Source of the DNA: Acanthaster planci
Lineage: Eukaryota; Echinodermata; Asteroidea; Valvatida; Acanthasteridae
Length of the DNA: 64,000 bases
Reading direction: 5' to 3'
Assembly: GCF_001949145.1 (NCBI RefSeq)
Contig: NW_019091361.1
Span: 2,651,825 to 2,715,824, forward strand
Every line of letters starts with the position of its first letter. The first letter of the stretch is position 1. The notes under the pieces are model-generated. The model worked only from the letters and a program-made list of their open reading frames with translations, did no database searches and was not told the origin of the DNA. Shown in pieces: positions 1 to 11,836 of this stretch. Both the position numbers and the translations under genes were made by a program.

Positions 1-275
1 AACAGTGTACTCTGTCCGTCTTCAGGAGACTGCAGGAAACTGACTGGGAGTGGAGCTTATATGGTGTAGAGAGGGATCCAGGTGTAGGGATTAGCTTGAT
101 GAAGCACCAAGGTCAAGTCGTACGAACCCTTAGAAAACACTTCTCTTCACTTCACTGTTCCCGCCTCAACGCTTCACCGAGCTAATCCCTACACCTGGAT
201 CCCTCTCTACACCATATAAGCTCCACTCCCAGTCAGAATCCTGCAGTCTCCTGAAGACGGACAGAGTACATTGTT
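1..275. repeat. Long near-perfect inverted repeat (foldback), cut by the window edge
   Basis: Bases 1-105 and 171-275 are reverse complements with only a few mismatches, separated by a 65-base spacer. The left arm starts with GTGTACTCTGTCCGTC and the right arm ends with its complement. The arms are long enough to form a stem of about 105 bp. The pairing runs right up to base 1, so the element probably continues outside the window. No ORF is visible in it. It looks like a foldback or MITE-type transposon, but no target duplication can be seen because the left end is missing. Confidence 0.85.
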
Positions 276-2176
276 CGAAACATCGAGCTATTCCCCGGTT
301 CTTCTCAGAACCACACATATTCAAGAAAGAGATTTATCCATGGCGTAACTGCAATCGTTTTACTCATATACATGTAGTTCTTTCACCATGAAAACCTTCA
401 AGTCTTAAAACACAAATACACGTACTGCAACATTGGTAAAAACATACATTGTGCCAATGCTACATGTACAATGATCCCTGCTGGTGAAAATTATCCTGTG
501 ATAGGCCTATTGGTAAAACATACATGTAAATGCTACAGTGACCCTCACTGGTGAAAATGATCATACCACGAGCCTATTAGTAAATAATGATCCTGCAATG
601 ACTTCACTACTGGTAAATTTATACATCTACAATGTATGTATGGCAAACCTATTGGTAAAAATGTTTCTATGAAGAGCTTTTGGTAAAAATAATCATACAT
701 GTACCGGTACATGTATGTTGAGCGTATTCTATTAAAATATGCATGAATGACCCCATGATGTACATGTACCCACTGGTAAGTATCACCCCATGATGAGCTT
801 ATAATCAAGTCTATATATCATTTCAGATCCAGTGCACCTGTACTTGTATAATTTGGCTTGACTTTTCTTAGAATGTACGGTAAATCAACTTCCTCTTTTT
901 TCTGTACATGCACACACGTACATCTGGTGATGCTAGGCTTTGTCTGATATAATCACATCATATTCAAGTATTTTGCGAGGGTTTCCTGCCGTACACATTT
1001 CAATCAACTTCACATTGTTACACGTTTACCTGTTGATGCTTCATGTACTGTATATATTTAGGTGGGGGCCACTTTATGTACAGGGTACTGGTACCTCTCA
1101 AAAACAGCGACATTTCAACACCATACAATCGTGTGTCCTGGAGATAATTTCTGCAGGCTTTAATTAGGCGCCGCCCACATTTTGGCCTTAGCTTCATTTA
1201 TTAAAACAGGCATAGGTAAGCCACATGTAAGACCCATTGAAAGCACCTGTATGGGTGTGTATGCACGTGTGTGTAATAGATATGCACTTGATAGAAGCAA
1301 TACAAGATTGCTACAAAAGCGCTCCTTTCAAAGAACTGCATACATTGAAGATATTTCTGGTTGATTAAAGAGGAGACCATTTTCTTTCTTTTTTTCTTCT
1401 ACTGAGTTAACAATGTGAGTTTAATATCATCTTTTTAAAAAAAAAGTCAAAACCTGAAATCACACCCATCAACTCTCTTCTTTTTTATACTGGTCAAACA
1501 CAAATTCGGAATAAATAAATGTGCCTGGCCATAATCATTCCACCCAAAAGGTACAACAAACCCTTCAAATTACAGACTCCTATTTCCTCATTTCTTTCCA
1601 GAGCATGGATATACGTTGCCTAGGGCACTGTGAGCTTTGGGATATTAGAGGTACTGTACATTACATGTTCCTTTGAGGCGACAAATTACTCAAAATCTAA
1701 AAAATGGTACCGAAGGCTGAATTTTCAGCATAGTGCAAACTGTATACTTCTAGGAAAACAATATTCTAGGGATTTCGATTTCAGATCAGAAGTTTGCTGA
1801 GTCAAGTTTCAAATTGTGCCTGAATTCAGTGTCTGGTACACTTTCTCACATTCAGTCAAATGCAGCTACGTGGGTCACACACGGACTCGAATAATAAAGT
1901 AACTGCACACGAGTGGGTTGTGTCATTGCTTGTGCACGCTTCTAATGCCAGTTTTTCAAAACTGCGTCTTCAGACGCTTTGTTGGAAATGGCCTTCGTTC
2001 ATTGTTTTCTTCAAAAGGACAGTTTGTCAGAAAGAATAATTTCACAGGGAGTTTAGTCCTACAACCATCTGCAAACCAAGTGTGCTCTTCGAGAATAATT
2101 TTGTGGGTTACCTTTTTGGTAACTGCCAATGATGGACCTTAAAATCAGAGGAGGTATAAGTGACAAATCAACTCAC
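276..2176. other. No recognisable gene
   Basis: AT-rich sequence with repeated TACATGTA motifs and only short unsupported ORFs. It lies downstream of the last exon I could place for the minus-strand gene at 2177-8489. The rest of that gene must continue here or beyond the left edge, but I could not find an exon in the required phase (0) that I would defend. Confidence 0.5.
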
Positions 2177-5100
2177 CGCCTCGTCATCCAGATCCATGTA
2201 GTACATATCGTCGTAGTCTGTGTCATCAGTGTCACATGTGCCATCTGTGTAAACCGATGACGGTGAATGCTGCATGCCAAAGAAGAGAACCTTTCAGTGA
2301 ATACTTACAGAGTAACTCTCTGAAGCTATCTCAAATCTTCAACACTTTGTCAGTACTACGCAATTTGAAATACATATATACAATCATCAGTAATAACAAA
2401 CTTTTATCAGTTTATTTCCTCTCATAAAACTAACCATTAATTCTCGTTCATTAAACTAATTGGAGGATTGATGACTATTGGGGCTGACATGAAAACAAGT
2501 CATTCAAATTGTACCTGTCTACAATTTATGCACTGGTGTAAAACCTACAAAGAACCAGTGACTTACAGGAGGCTGTTCGTCATCTATAACCATCAGATTA
2601 TGGCTCTTCAGTGCACTGGCATCACCCCCTCCTTTATCCTGAATGCTGCTGATGTCTGGAAGACAAACATCAACCGGTTTCCAGTGTTCTGTCGACATCA
2701 AGATAAAACATGGGCAGATTCGTAACATGCACAAATGTAATTCAAATGCACAAAACAGCCTTGGGGGGCAAACACTGAGTATACAGTGTTGTAATACACG
2801 TCGGGCAGGGCCAACAAAAAAAAAAGGTCCAAAATTAATTAACATCTCCCCGGCGTAAATCCATCCTTGGAAATAGTGAACAAAACAGGTTGGAAGCCGC
2901 CAGCTCTGCTTTTGAGTAAAAGACCTTTGAATGAATCATGCACAATAAAACTCATCAGGAACCCTCAACATTTGTGACCAGGAAAAAGTTCATTTCAAAG
3001 ATACCAAACTTTGGATGTGTATCAAAACAAAGACCTCTGTTTGCTCCTTCTAACCGCAAGCTGATGTTAAATTACTGAAAAATGGTCTAAAGACTCATGA
3101 TGTGAGATCCGGTCACAAACGTGAGTTACGCTCGCTTTTTTCTAAACAGTAATTATACAACTAATCTCCAATGTGGGGCCAAGTTAACTTTATTTTATTT
3201 TCAAGTTGCTCAACTTCCCATTAATTGTTACCAATCCGATATGAAAACCCTTTTTTGCAATCAATGCAAGACCGATATGACCTCTGGTAAGAATGCCACA
3301 TCAGCGTAAGCTACAAGCATTTTCACACCTGTTTAAACACATGCACCGTACATGTAAATAATAAATATGAATTGCCATATGAGCTGGATAGCGAAGGACA
3401 CAGCTACAATGTGGTCTAGCCGAAGGAATTTAAAGGTGCCTCAGGCAGCAGCTAGACAATGCCTATTTGACAATGAAGAACGGCCAAAAGATTAAAGGTA
3501 CAGTGTATCAACATTTCAAGAAGGGAACAAAAACTGGAGATCCTGGAGAAAGACCTTTGTGGCATCCAAGACAACCAACCATCTCTACTTACAATGTGGG
3601 CTGGGCTTGGAATTTAACCTGGGACCACAATGGTACAATGGTAAAAGGCAAGCACTGTACACAAAAGCCATCCAAGCTAATCACATCACGTACATGTACC
3701 AACTCTTGTCATATTCCATACCCCCAAAAATGGCCTTGCAATGTCAAATCATGGCAATTGAAAAACCAAATTCAAACAGGACGGTCAGGAGTACTGCACA
3801 AATCTGGTAAAACCTGAACTCACCACTAGCCATCCTGGTGAACACAACCGGTATCCTTTCCCGAATGATTTCAGGTTTGTCCGGGAAGTTTAGGCATGTA
3901 AGAGCACTATTATCTATCCAAAACAGACAAAGGAAAGGAAAGGAGAGAAAATGAGGACATCTGCAACACTGTCTATGAATGTACATGAATGTTTCACTTT
4001 CGATTCACCAGAAAAAGTGATGCAATTGTGTATGTACAGCCACTGCACCTATGACCTTCACTTCTGAGCAAATTACATGTACCTACGGCACTTCAAATTT
4101 CTTTTTTTTTTTTTTTTGGTGGTTGTTTTCATTTACACCGTAAAATTAAATTTTAAACTCAAAATAGGATAGTCTCAAAGTTAATGGTACCCATCAAATT
4201 AACACTGGCAGTATTAACTACGAGAACCTAGCAATTGAGGCATTTTACATGTACTAAAATTCTAGTCCTTCAGTTCCATGGTACTCTATCTTTCATGGAA
4301 TTCACTGGGAATAAGATGAGTTACAATTTACATGAATAATTTTCTTTTACTAGAAAACAAAAGATTCTCCATTTCTCCATTACATGAACTACCCCGAGCG
4401 TACTCATGCAAGGCTGCACAACCATTATTGATTTAATACTCAAGTGACTTCTTGCACTTACTCAGGCCTGGTCAAAGTAACTGACCCACTGAGTTGGTTT
4501 AACTCAAGAAGCATCCTATAATACTCTGTGAAAACATGGTGACTTACTAAAATGATATGAAGGAAAGTTTACATCATTGTCAATTGTAAATGTCCGAAGG
4601 AAATACAGATATAACCAAACGGTCCAAAATACGAAATCCTGCCAGAGGTTTCTCCTCTATTTTGTGTGTGTGTGTGTGAATACATGTATGTGTTGTCACA
4701 TGACCTTTGTATACACGTACATATCTGATCAAAAGCTGATGATGGCAGGACAAATTGATCATGCTGGAAAGTTTTGGTCCTGTGGCCTTATTTCATGCAC
4801 TGGCCCGATATCCTGATCTCAGCTGAATCTTTCTCAACAAAGTAAACTCTTTTTCACCTGCACTGAGAAAGATTCAGCAAATGGTGAGACAATCAGGCCC
4901 TCAAACCTTATCAAGCTTTACCGGTTTCAGGTAACTCCAGACAGTAAGTAGGTTTGTAGCTGCAGCTTAAATTCTTTTGTTGTTTCAAATGGTAGAAACA
5001 CTTTGCACTGCTGTCATTGGCAAAGCTACAGTGCATAGGTACATGTATAGTCTCCAAACTGATACATATCGTTCCTCTTTCCAAAGAAGAATACTGCTTT

Positions 5101-8100
5101 CTTTTGTTGAGATAGCAACATGCTAGTCATGTTTGATCACTGAGACAGGGCTGTTTGATTTAAATCAATATCAAAAATATTTAAAATCACTGAGAAAAAG
5201 TATAAAATTCTTTTTTTCTGTATTATTTTTGGGGAAAAAAATCTGTGATTCAAACATACACATACGGTACATGTACACTTACATGTATATAAAACTCTAT
5301 TGTAAATTGCTTAACTCTACAATGAAGTACTACCAAGGAAGGTTTTCTGAAATAATGTGTTACGCTTTTCCAGGAAATTAACCTCATACAATCTTGTGCA
5401 CAATGCATACATACATGTACATGTGTGATACAGTATGCTGCAGCAATGCATTACCAGTTTCACTGCTCTATGTTATATGTTCTACATGTAACTGGTGTCC
5501 ACTATATAATACAGTGCCCATGTGCACACAATGTACATGTATGTACTTCCTCCTCTTGGCATTATGAAAATGCTGTCATTAATGAGTTCCTCCACTGGTT
5601 TCGATCCTTTGCAATCCATCTAAACTGACTCTTGTATGGCTTGGCTGCATGTGCTACATGTATGTCTGTCCCAGTAAACATAGAGACAACATGGATACCA
5701 GAGAGATCATATGGTGTAAGTCAAACTACATAAATGTATTCTTGCAAAGAATGGTTAATACTCGACTTTGGACAACAGTCATTTAAATTAACTTATTTTA
5801 AACCAATGTTTTAAGCAAAATAGTAAATGGCAAAATAAATAAATTCCAACTCGGATGAAAATTCTATTTAATCTTGCTTTTCTTATTGCAAAAATGATTT
5901 GTAATAACCCTGCACCGAGGATAGGGCACTTTCATGTACTACCAACGACAAAAAAATTGGAGTGAAACACGTACAATACAGTAAAGCTTTGAAAAACACA
6001 ACACAAATTTCACCCAGAAAAAGATAAAAACTTATCTACATGTACATCTAGACACAAACCTGGATAATCTTCGGTGACGTTAAAGGTATAGGCAGCCAAT
6101 TCCCCATTCACGTTGAGAACGAAACTGAAAGAATTTTTGCTATGCTCAAAATCTGGAAGAAACAGCAAGAAAGGCATGCTGAAAGAAAGCTACACGTATG
6201 TTAATTGTGAAAGAAGCGTGAAGGGTCCAAGATACATGTAACATGCATCGTCTCACTATTGAAGGTAACTTAAAATCTTGCAATGGCAGGTTAAACATGA
6301 ATGGTTAGATTTCATCAAAGACTCGCTGAATCACTTCAAGCCTACTGCATATGACAGGCAAAAGGTTCCTAATGATATTTTTTATACCAATATTCTAAGT
6401 GTTTCAAAGATGGATTTGCACCGGGAAGATGTAAATTAATTTTTGATTTTGCCCTGCCCAATGTGTATTAAACACTGTATATTCAGTGTATGCCCCTGAA
6501 GGCTTGTGAAAAAAAAACCACAAGTGTACTCGGATGGGACTCGAACCCACGACCTTCTGCTTGCTAGTGCAGATGTCTGAACCACTCGACCTCCGGGCCT
6601 GCCGGTGTCAGCTGGCTGGTTCAAATCAGATGTAGCAGCGAGTATTGCAAACAACTACATTGTGCCTTAATTCTAAGTGTGCAGTGAAATTTGTGCAATG
6701 CCAGTGAATACCTTCAAATCTCGCTCCTCTACGCAATGTCACTGACAACTGAATTGTGGCTCCAACTCAAGTGAATGAATTTTATTTGTAGTAAGTTGGA
6801 ATGCATTGTTTACTGTTTTCAAATTAACAGACTCCATCATCCAACATCCATGTACATGTACATTGTACGTTACTCCAAACTATAGCAGGAATCCAACATA
6901 AAGTGGGGACAGTTCCAACTACATGTACGGGCAGGTTTGATTAAGAGCCAAAAGTTTCAATGTACAAAATGTAACTAGTGGTTGATTTGCCACGTACGTA
7001 GTGCTTGTGCAGTGAAGTGGTTGTGAGAACGACGCTAGTCAACCGTTGTCAGGTCGTTAGGTCGAAGGGTAGTTAAGGTGGCCGCAGGATGGGCAAAATA
7101 GCAAAAATTACAGTGAAAATGGTCGTTTACTGTTTTTCTGGCATTTTTCATATAACTGATCCTCTCCGCACAGTGCTATTAAAATGGTTTATGGCAACCA
7201 ACGACGTGACCAAAGATCGTATAGCACCACGATCTTTGGAAGAGACCAACCTCGGTAGGCTGGTCACAAATAGTTGACTAGTGGTCACTACTAGTACTTA
7301 CAAGTAGTACTACCGGTATATACATGTACACATATTTTGCAAAACAAATGTTTACTAAACAATGCAGAATGGAAATAAAAGAGAATTTGGTTTCGCTGGT
7401 TCCTGTCATAGAGTTTGAACCTCTGGTTTCGAATGCTGCTTCAAAACGGATGGAACCAGGGAAACGGATCTCAGCTGAATCCACTTATTTCAAAAGTGCC
7501 CTTAGTTTGACAACAATCTCTGCAGACCTTACTCGGACAACAGTTTATCAAAAATACTTTACAAATCACTTTTTTTAACAATTGAGAAAGACGATTCGTA
7601 GCGTCATAACTCACAGTTACTAAGTAAACTGCAGAGCAGAATTCAAGATTTGGGCCCTGGTTGGGGATTTCATCAATAAGCACTGAGGAAGCAAAGACAG
7701 GGTTATCTGTCTCGTTTGTTCTTACCATGCAGATTGCAAATGGAAAACTAGCAAGGAAAAATACATCCAAGTTTCAAGTAGGTTCGAGTCCTACCCAAGT
7801 AAGCTTGTGAATTTTTTCACAAGCTCCAAGACAAACACTGAGTATACAGTGTTTATGAACATACGTTGGTGTAAGGGCAAAACCTATTAATTAAAATTAA
7901 CATCTTCCTGATCCAAAGTACATGGACGCCTAGGCCCTAGCATGCCTATGTAGGCCGAGACATCTTGCATGCTAAAGTGCGTGACCGTGAACATGTAGGC
8001 CTAGTTACCAGGTCCCTTATTTTGCCACTTAAGCCTACTGTTTAAACCAAACAGACTTTGATGATAGGTGGCGAAATTACTGAACTTAGCAACTACACGG

Positions 8101-8489
8101 TAACGCACGTTAGGCCTTAAGCCTTTGCCTAGTTCACAAAGGTTCATGCATTACAAAGGTATTATGAATTTGAACTTTTTTAACAAAGAGCTTTGACAAC
8201 AATTCATGAGGAAAGTTGGGGGAAACGTTGAACATGAACACGTTGAAGTGTCAAGAGTCATGTGACGTGTATCCCGCCTTCTTGGGCCTAATGTCTGAAC
8301 GTTAGGCCTAAAACTAGTACGACCGGCTAGTAGCTAATGCTAGTAAGTAGTACTCAGCACTTGACTGTTGCATAGGCAGAGGCATGCAGATTGCCGCATC
8401 TTACTTTTGAAGGGGCACGCTGGATCTCTTATACAGACGTCGATGACAGACTCAATGTCACGGGCCAATAATTCTCGTCTCCAGGACAT
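2177..8489 (-). CDS. Partial gene, N-terminal 150 residues: RWD-like start plus acidic segment, possibly UBE2Q-related
   Basis: Five exons on the minus strand join in perfect phase: 8489-8405 (ATG at 8489, 85 nt), 6152-6060 (93), 3913-3824 (90), 2655-2567 (89) and 2269-2177 (93). They give 450 nt and 150 open codons. All introns are GT-AG, and the last exon ends at a GTGAGT donor, so the protein continues off the window. The predicted start is MSWRRELLARDI. Residues 30-60 alternate hydrophobic strands and end in FNVTEDYP, resembling the RWD-type N-terminus of UBE2Q ubiquitin-conjugating enzymes (ITESYP there). A serine/aspartate-rich acidic tail (DTDDTDYDDMYY, about residues 132-143) follows, as in UBE2Q. 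The catalytic UBC domain would lie outside the window. Seen: exon structure. Inferred: family. It could be another RWD protein or a lineage-specific gene. Confidence 0.55.
2760..2872 (+). mobile_element. SINE, 5'-truncated copy 1
   Basis: Shares the 3' half of the SINE also found at 6412-6605 and 7777-7915. The common parts are the hairpin motif AACACTGAGTATACAGTGTT, then a GGGCA-type block, then an AATTAACATCTCCCCGG end. The tRNA-like head is absent. It sits in an intron of the minus-strand gene, just upstream of its fourth exon. Confidence 0.65.
4663..4678. repeat. (TG)n microsatellite
   Basis: Eight TG dinucleotides in a row inside an intron of the minus-strand gene. A similar short (CA)n run lies at 59208-59221. 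Confidence 0.9.
6412..6605 (-). mobile_element. tRNA-derived SINE, most complete copy
   Basis: Read on the minus strand, it opens with a tRNA-like head. An A-box-like GGTCGAGTGG is followed by an anticodon-arm-like stretch (TCTGC...GCAGA) and a B box GGTTCGAGTCC inside a T-arm. The body has two small hairpins, CTTGTG/CACAAG around a T run and ACACTG/CAGTGT, and ends AATTTACATCTTCCCGG. The RNA polymerase III boxes plus a body shared with two 5'-truncated copies identify a SINE rather than a tRNA gene. The tRNA head lacks a proper cloverleaf acceptor stem. Confidence 0.75.
7210..7239. repeat. Short palindrome, shared with 47048-47086
   Basis: A 10-bp stem (CCAAAGATCG / CGATCTTTGG) encloses TATAGCACCA. 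The core CCAAAGATYGTATAGCRCC occurs again 40 kb away at 47048-47086, also as a palindrome. It lies in the first intron of the minus-strand gene. Confidence 0.7.
7777..7915 (+). mobile_element. SINE, 5'-truncated copy 3 with B box
   Basis: Begins at the T-arm (GTAGGTTCGAGTCCTAC: 5-bp stem, 7-base loop). It then carries the same body as the 6412-6605 copy: CTTGTG/CACAAG hairpin, AACACTGAGTATACAGTGTT, and an ATTAACATCTTCCTG end. The A-box half of the head is missing. Confidence 0.7.
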
Positions 8490-8711
8490 TCTAGACGGAG
8501 TCTATCCCGTACTCTACGCGACTTCCTGATCACGTCGCATATAAATCATGTAAATAATCGCAACAGCGCCGACTTGCAAATGCAGAACGAAGTCGCATAT
8601 AAACATCGCAACAAAAAAAAAAAATTGTCCGTCTTCCCAATCACGAAAACAAGCCATTCACGAACGGAACATGTTCATACGCCCATGTGGAAAAGTGACC
8701 AATTATTGTCC

Positions 8712-8977
8712 AGAGCTACCCACTGACGTATATAAAAAATCTGGACTCCCAATGCCCTTAATCAGCTTAGACAGGTCTCTGAATCCACTAACGGCCATTT
8801 TACCGAGCCGAATACAAAGCTTGCCCGGCAATGCCCGCCCTTGTTCTCCCTGGCGTCAATAGAAACGAGCTTACCTGCGCATTTGTATTCGGCTCGGTAA
8901 AATGGCCGCTGGTTGGCTTCTAAAAGGCGTTGCAAGTCCAGATTTTTTTATATACGTCCGTGGTGCTACCTGGCTCC
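8712..8977. mobile_element. Foldback/MITE-like inverted-repeat element
   Basis: Outer arms around 8713-8746 and 8936-8976 are inverted copies sharing ACGTATATAAAAAA and TCTGGACT. Inner arms 8788-8818 and 8882-8912 are near-perfect complements around GGCCATTTTACCGAGCCGAA. The element of about 265 bp is almost entirely self-complementary, with a short centre. It sits roughly 220 bp upstream of the ATG at 8489, so it may lie in or near that gene's promoter. No clear target duplication was found. Confidence 0.75.
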
Positions 8978-11820
8978 CCATACTACGGCGCAGTGCTTGT
9001 GACGTAGCAAGGTCATTTGAACCCCCCCCCAGGTTTTCAGTTTTCTAGCTTCCTGAAATACGAAGATACTGAATATCCACCTACATTTAAACTATTAGCT
9101 CTGATATAGCCTTCTACCCCCCTCACTTTTGGCAGCGGGGGGGGGGGTGCCTCATGAGCTATTTTGGGAATAAGGTCTTTACCACCTCCCCTCAACAATA
9201 AATCCTGTATACACCAACTTGAATGTCTCAGCATCCGTAATGAAAGGTAGACAGGGATTTTCCTCCTGTCATCCCATCACTGTAAACAAGGCACTTGCAC
9301 AATAAAATCGGCATCTGATGATGTGAACTGATGAGGGAGCTGGAATCTCCCTCTGCCGTCGTCCAGAATGCTACGCCGGCCGCTGTATTTCTCATGGTAA
9401 TTAACGTTTGTAGTAGCATTTGATTCCGTGCTGGAGAGCTGCGGTACTTTTAGAAGCACTGTAGTTCATTAATTATTTAATTAGAATACTCGGAATGTTG
9501 CAAAATAATTCTTAAATTCGTAGTTCGCCCTCCCCATCAGAAGTGCATTTCAAGGGGCTCATTTAATTTCATAAAGCAGACTGAGAAGGAACAGAAAAAG
9601 AGATAAGGTCACTGCCAAATGGTGGGTGTACTTCTGCCCTGTTAGAAGGTCAGAATTACTTCACCCTATAATGCCGCCTGCCAAGCCGAAAAAGTCTCTT
9701 GGTCTTTTCCGGACACAGACGCCTCCAACACCCAAGAACCAATTCACCGCGATAGAACATCTGGCTTTCTTCATATCTGGAACCGAAATTAGGGAGGAGC
9801 TTAATTCCCGTACTACAACAGGCTCAGTTTCTTGGGGAAGGGGTTAGGACGTCTGTACATGTGCCTAGTGTTGCATGCATGGCGGGGCGGCGGGGTTACG
9901 AATCGTCGTGTACCTGAGGAGTATGGGGGCGTATTTCGTTGCTACATGTATTATGCATACACCATGCGTACCTACAGAGGGACGAAGCTAAGGCGATCGG
10001 ATGCATAGACGAATGCTGAAGGTTTTACCAACTACTTCTGGTGGCCCCCTTGAATGGTGGTGAGCACTGTGTTGGGTTTTGTATGGAGACACTGTAACGG
10101 AATAGTGGCACCAGTGTGGCAGTCACAGTGCTTACCCCGTCATTGAAGGGGGCCATTACAAATAACCTGTGATGGCGTTACCATGGTCACCAGAATTGTC
10201 TATAGGTGTATCATTTTTACACAGAGCGAAAAACTTGCTTTCCTTGAGTTGGTGTACTTTCGACCGCTAGTAGCTTTTATGCATCGAAAATCGCAACTGG
10301 TATGCTGCACTGAAAAAGTGGAAGACGTCAAAAAAAATACTGAATGTTCTCACATGACAGGGTTGGAATTATTCGCTCGATTGTCCGTAGCCCTTGCATA
10401 CGGGCGCCGGGAGTGGTTTGCCATTTCAAAACAGACGAAAAAAATTATCCATATGGTATCTAGTATGGAACATTGCAGGTTTTAGACAGCAAGTTCACTA
10501 TGCTTTGCGCATCTGTAATTGTGACGCCTTTCCTTCAGGAAATGTCATGGATGATATTTCACCACAGACATAAAAATACCGGCAGTACTCTTCCCGGCGG
10601 TGGGGAAAGCGAATAGGGCTAGGGAAATGTACGTATGCACCGAGTATGCAAAAAATAATTTATCATTAACAAGAAATAGAAGAAAGTATCCCATTTTGTA
10701 CACAGCACCCTTACGGTCCAGACAATTAAAACTTCTTTTTGTTCAACTTCATGCTCTTCTGTAGTGTACGAAAATAATTTGACATGCTTTGGGGGTACCG
10801 TGTACTTAAACACCGCACTTAAAAACATAATTCTTTCTGCTGTCCCGCCGGAGGGCGTTTTTGCCGAGATGTCAGTGAAACGGCTCACTTATACTTGTCG
10901 TGTACTCGACACAAAATTTGAAAGGAAGAACTGCAAAATATTTAATTGTCCAGCTTTTGCGCATAAATCGATGCAACACTGAGTCTTGTCCACGAAATGA
11001 CCCACAGTTTAGCTCATGATTATGGACATACTGCATATTAGCTCATGATTATGGACATCTGCATAGCATAAATACCAAAAAAGGGCAACAAAAGGCCTTT
11101 TAAAATAGCAACACAAAACTGAAAATAAGGTTTAATTGAAACACGGGGGTACATTTCAAGGGTTTAGTTAAAACAACCCTGCCTTGCATAATCCTTTAAG
11201 GGTGTCAAGTTGGGGACAACTGTATTTAAACAAAATCTACATAGACACTTTTTTTTGAAAGAATTTCCAGAATGACGGTGGTAATCAACTGGGAAAACTA
11301 CAGTGTAAAAATGAAAAAAAAAACCTCTTCGATAACCAGGTTTAAGACTAGGGTTAAAAGTGGAATAGACTGCCTTAAGTACAAAACCGAAAGTTAATTT
11401 ACAAAGTGTTAAAAATCTCATGTAAATATTAAGACATTAGTTAATGAAAACTTTAACAAAATAATACAGAAAATGCCTCCCAAAGGCAGTTAACGCCAAC
11501 AAAGTAAAATGTGCGAGGCAAAAATGGAGGAAGATGTTTGTGAACAAAAGAGGAATTAAGTTGTGTCCCCCACAACAGCAATTCAGATATCTACCCAATT
11601 CGTAAGTGGGAAGGCCATTTGCAAATTCACGACCATTTACGAATACATGGTCTCCGACGATGATCTCATTTTTCACTGAAAAAGTATTAATTATGTGAGT
11701 TATAATTCTAATAACAAACACAAATTGGGAAATAGAAATATAAATATTTGAAAATTTGAGAAAATAAAGTTATGAATTTAACATTAACAGACGACGTCCC
11801 AAAAAGTACATTGGCCTCTT
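8978..11820. other. Intergenic, no gene recognised
   Basis: Spacer between the divergent minus-strand gene and the BTBD1/2 gene. It contains homopolymer C and G runs near 9010-9150. An inverted repeat lies at 10040-10156, with arms built on GGCCCCCTTGAATG and CATTGAAGGGGGCC. A partial tandem repeat of AGCTCATGATTATGGACAT occurs near 11011-11060. ORFs here are short and show no family resemblance. Confidence 0.6.
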
Positions 11821-11824
11821 GAGA

Positions 11825-11836
11825 GCGCATGCGCAG
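11825..11836. promoter_or_regulatory. Candidate NRF1 (alpha-Pal) site at probable BTBD1/2 promoter
   Basis: GCGCATGCGCAG matches the palindromic NRF1 consensus. It lies about 90 bp upstream of a strong donor (GGAAAG|GTATGT, exon end 11926). A matching acceptor (TTTTTTGGTTCAG) ends at 13121, 53 bases before the BTB protein ATG. The arrangement suggests a non-coding first exon ending at 11926 and a promoter just upstream. The transcription start itself cannot be seen. Confidence 0.45.

Noticed and set aside
3467-3817. Plus-strand ORF of 116 residues
   Set aside because: No domain-like pattern, no splice support, and it lies in an intron of the minus-strand gene.
6531-6605. A true tRNA gene
   Set aside because: The A and B boxes are present, but there is no matching acceptor stem, and the sequence continues into a repeat body shared with truncated copies.
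7471-7770. Minus-strand ORF with a signal-peptide-like start and LIDEIPNQGPN stretch
   Set aside because: Its phase does not fit the neighbouring exons, whereas the exon at 8489-8405 joins 6152-6060 directly. It also abuts a SINE copy.
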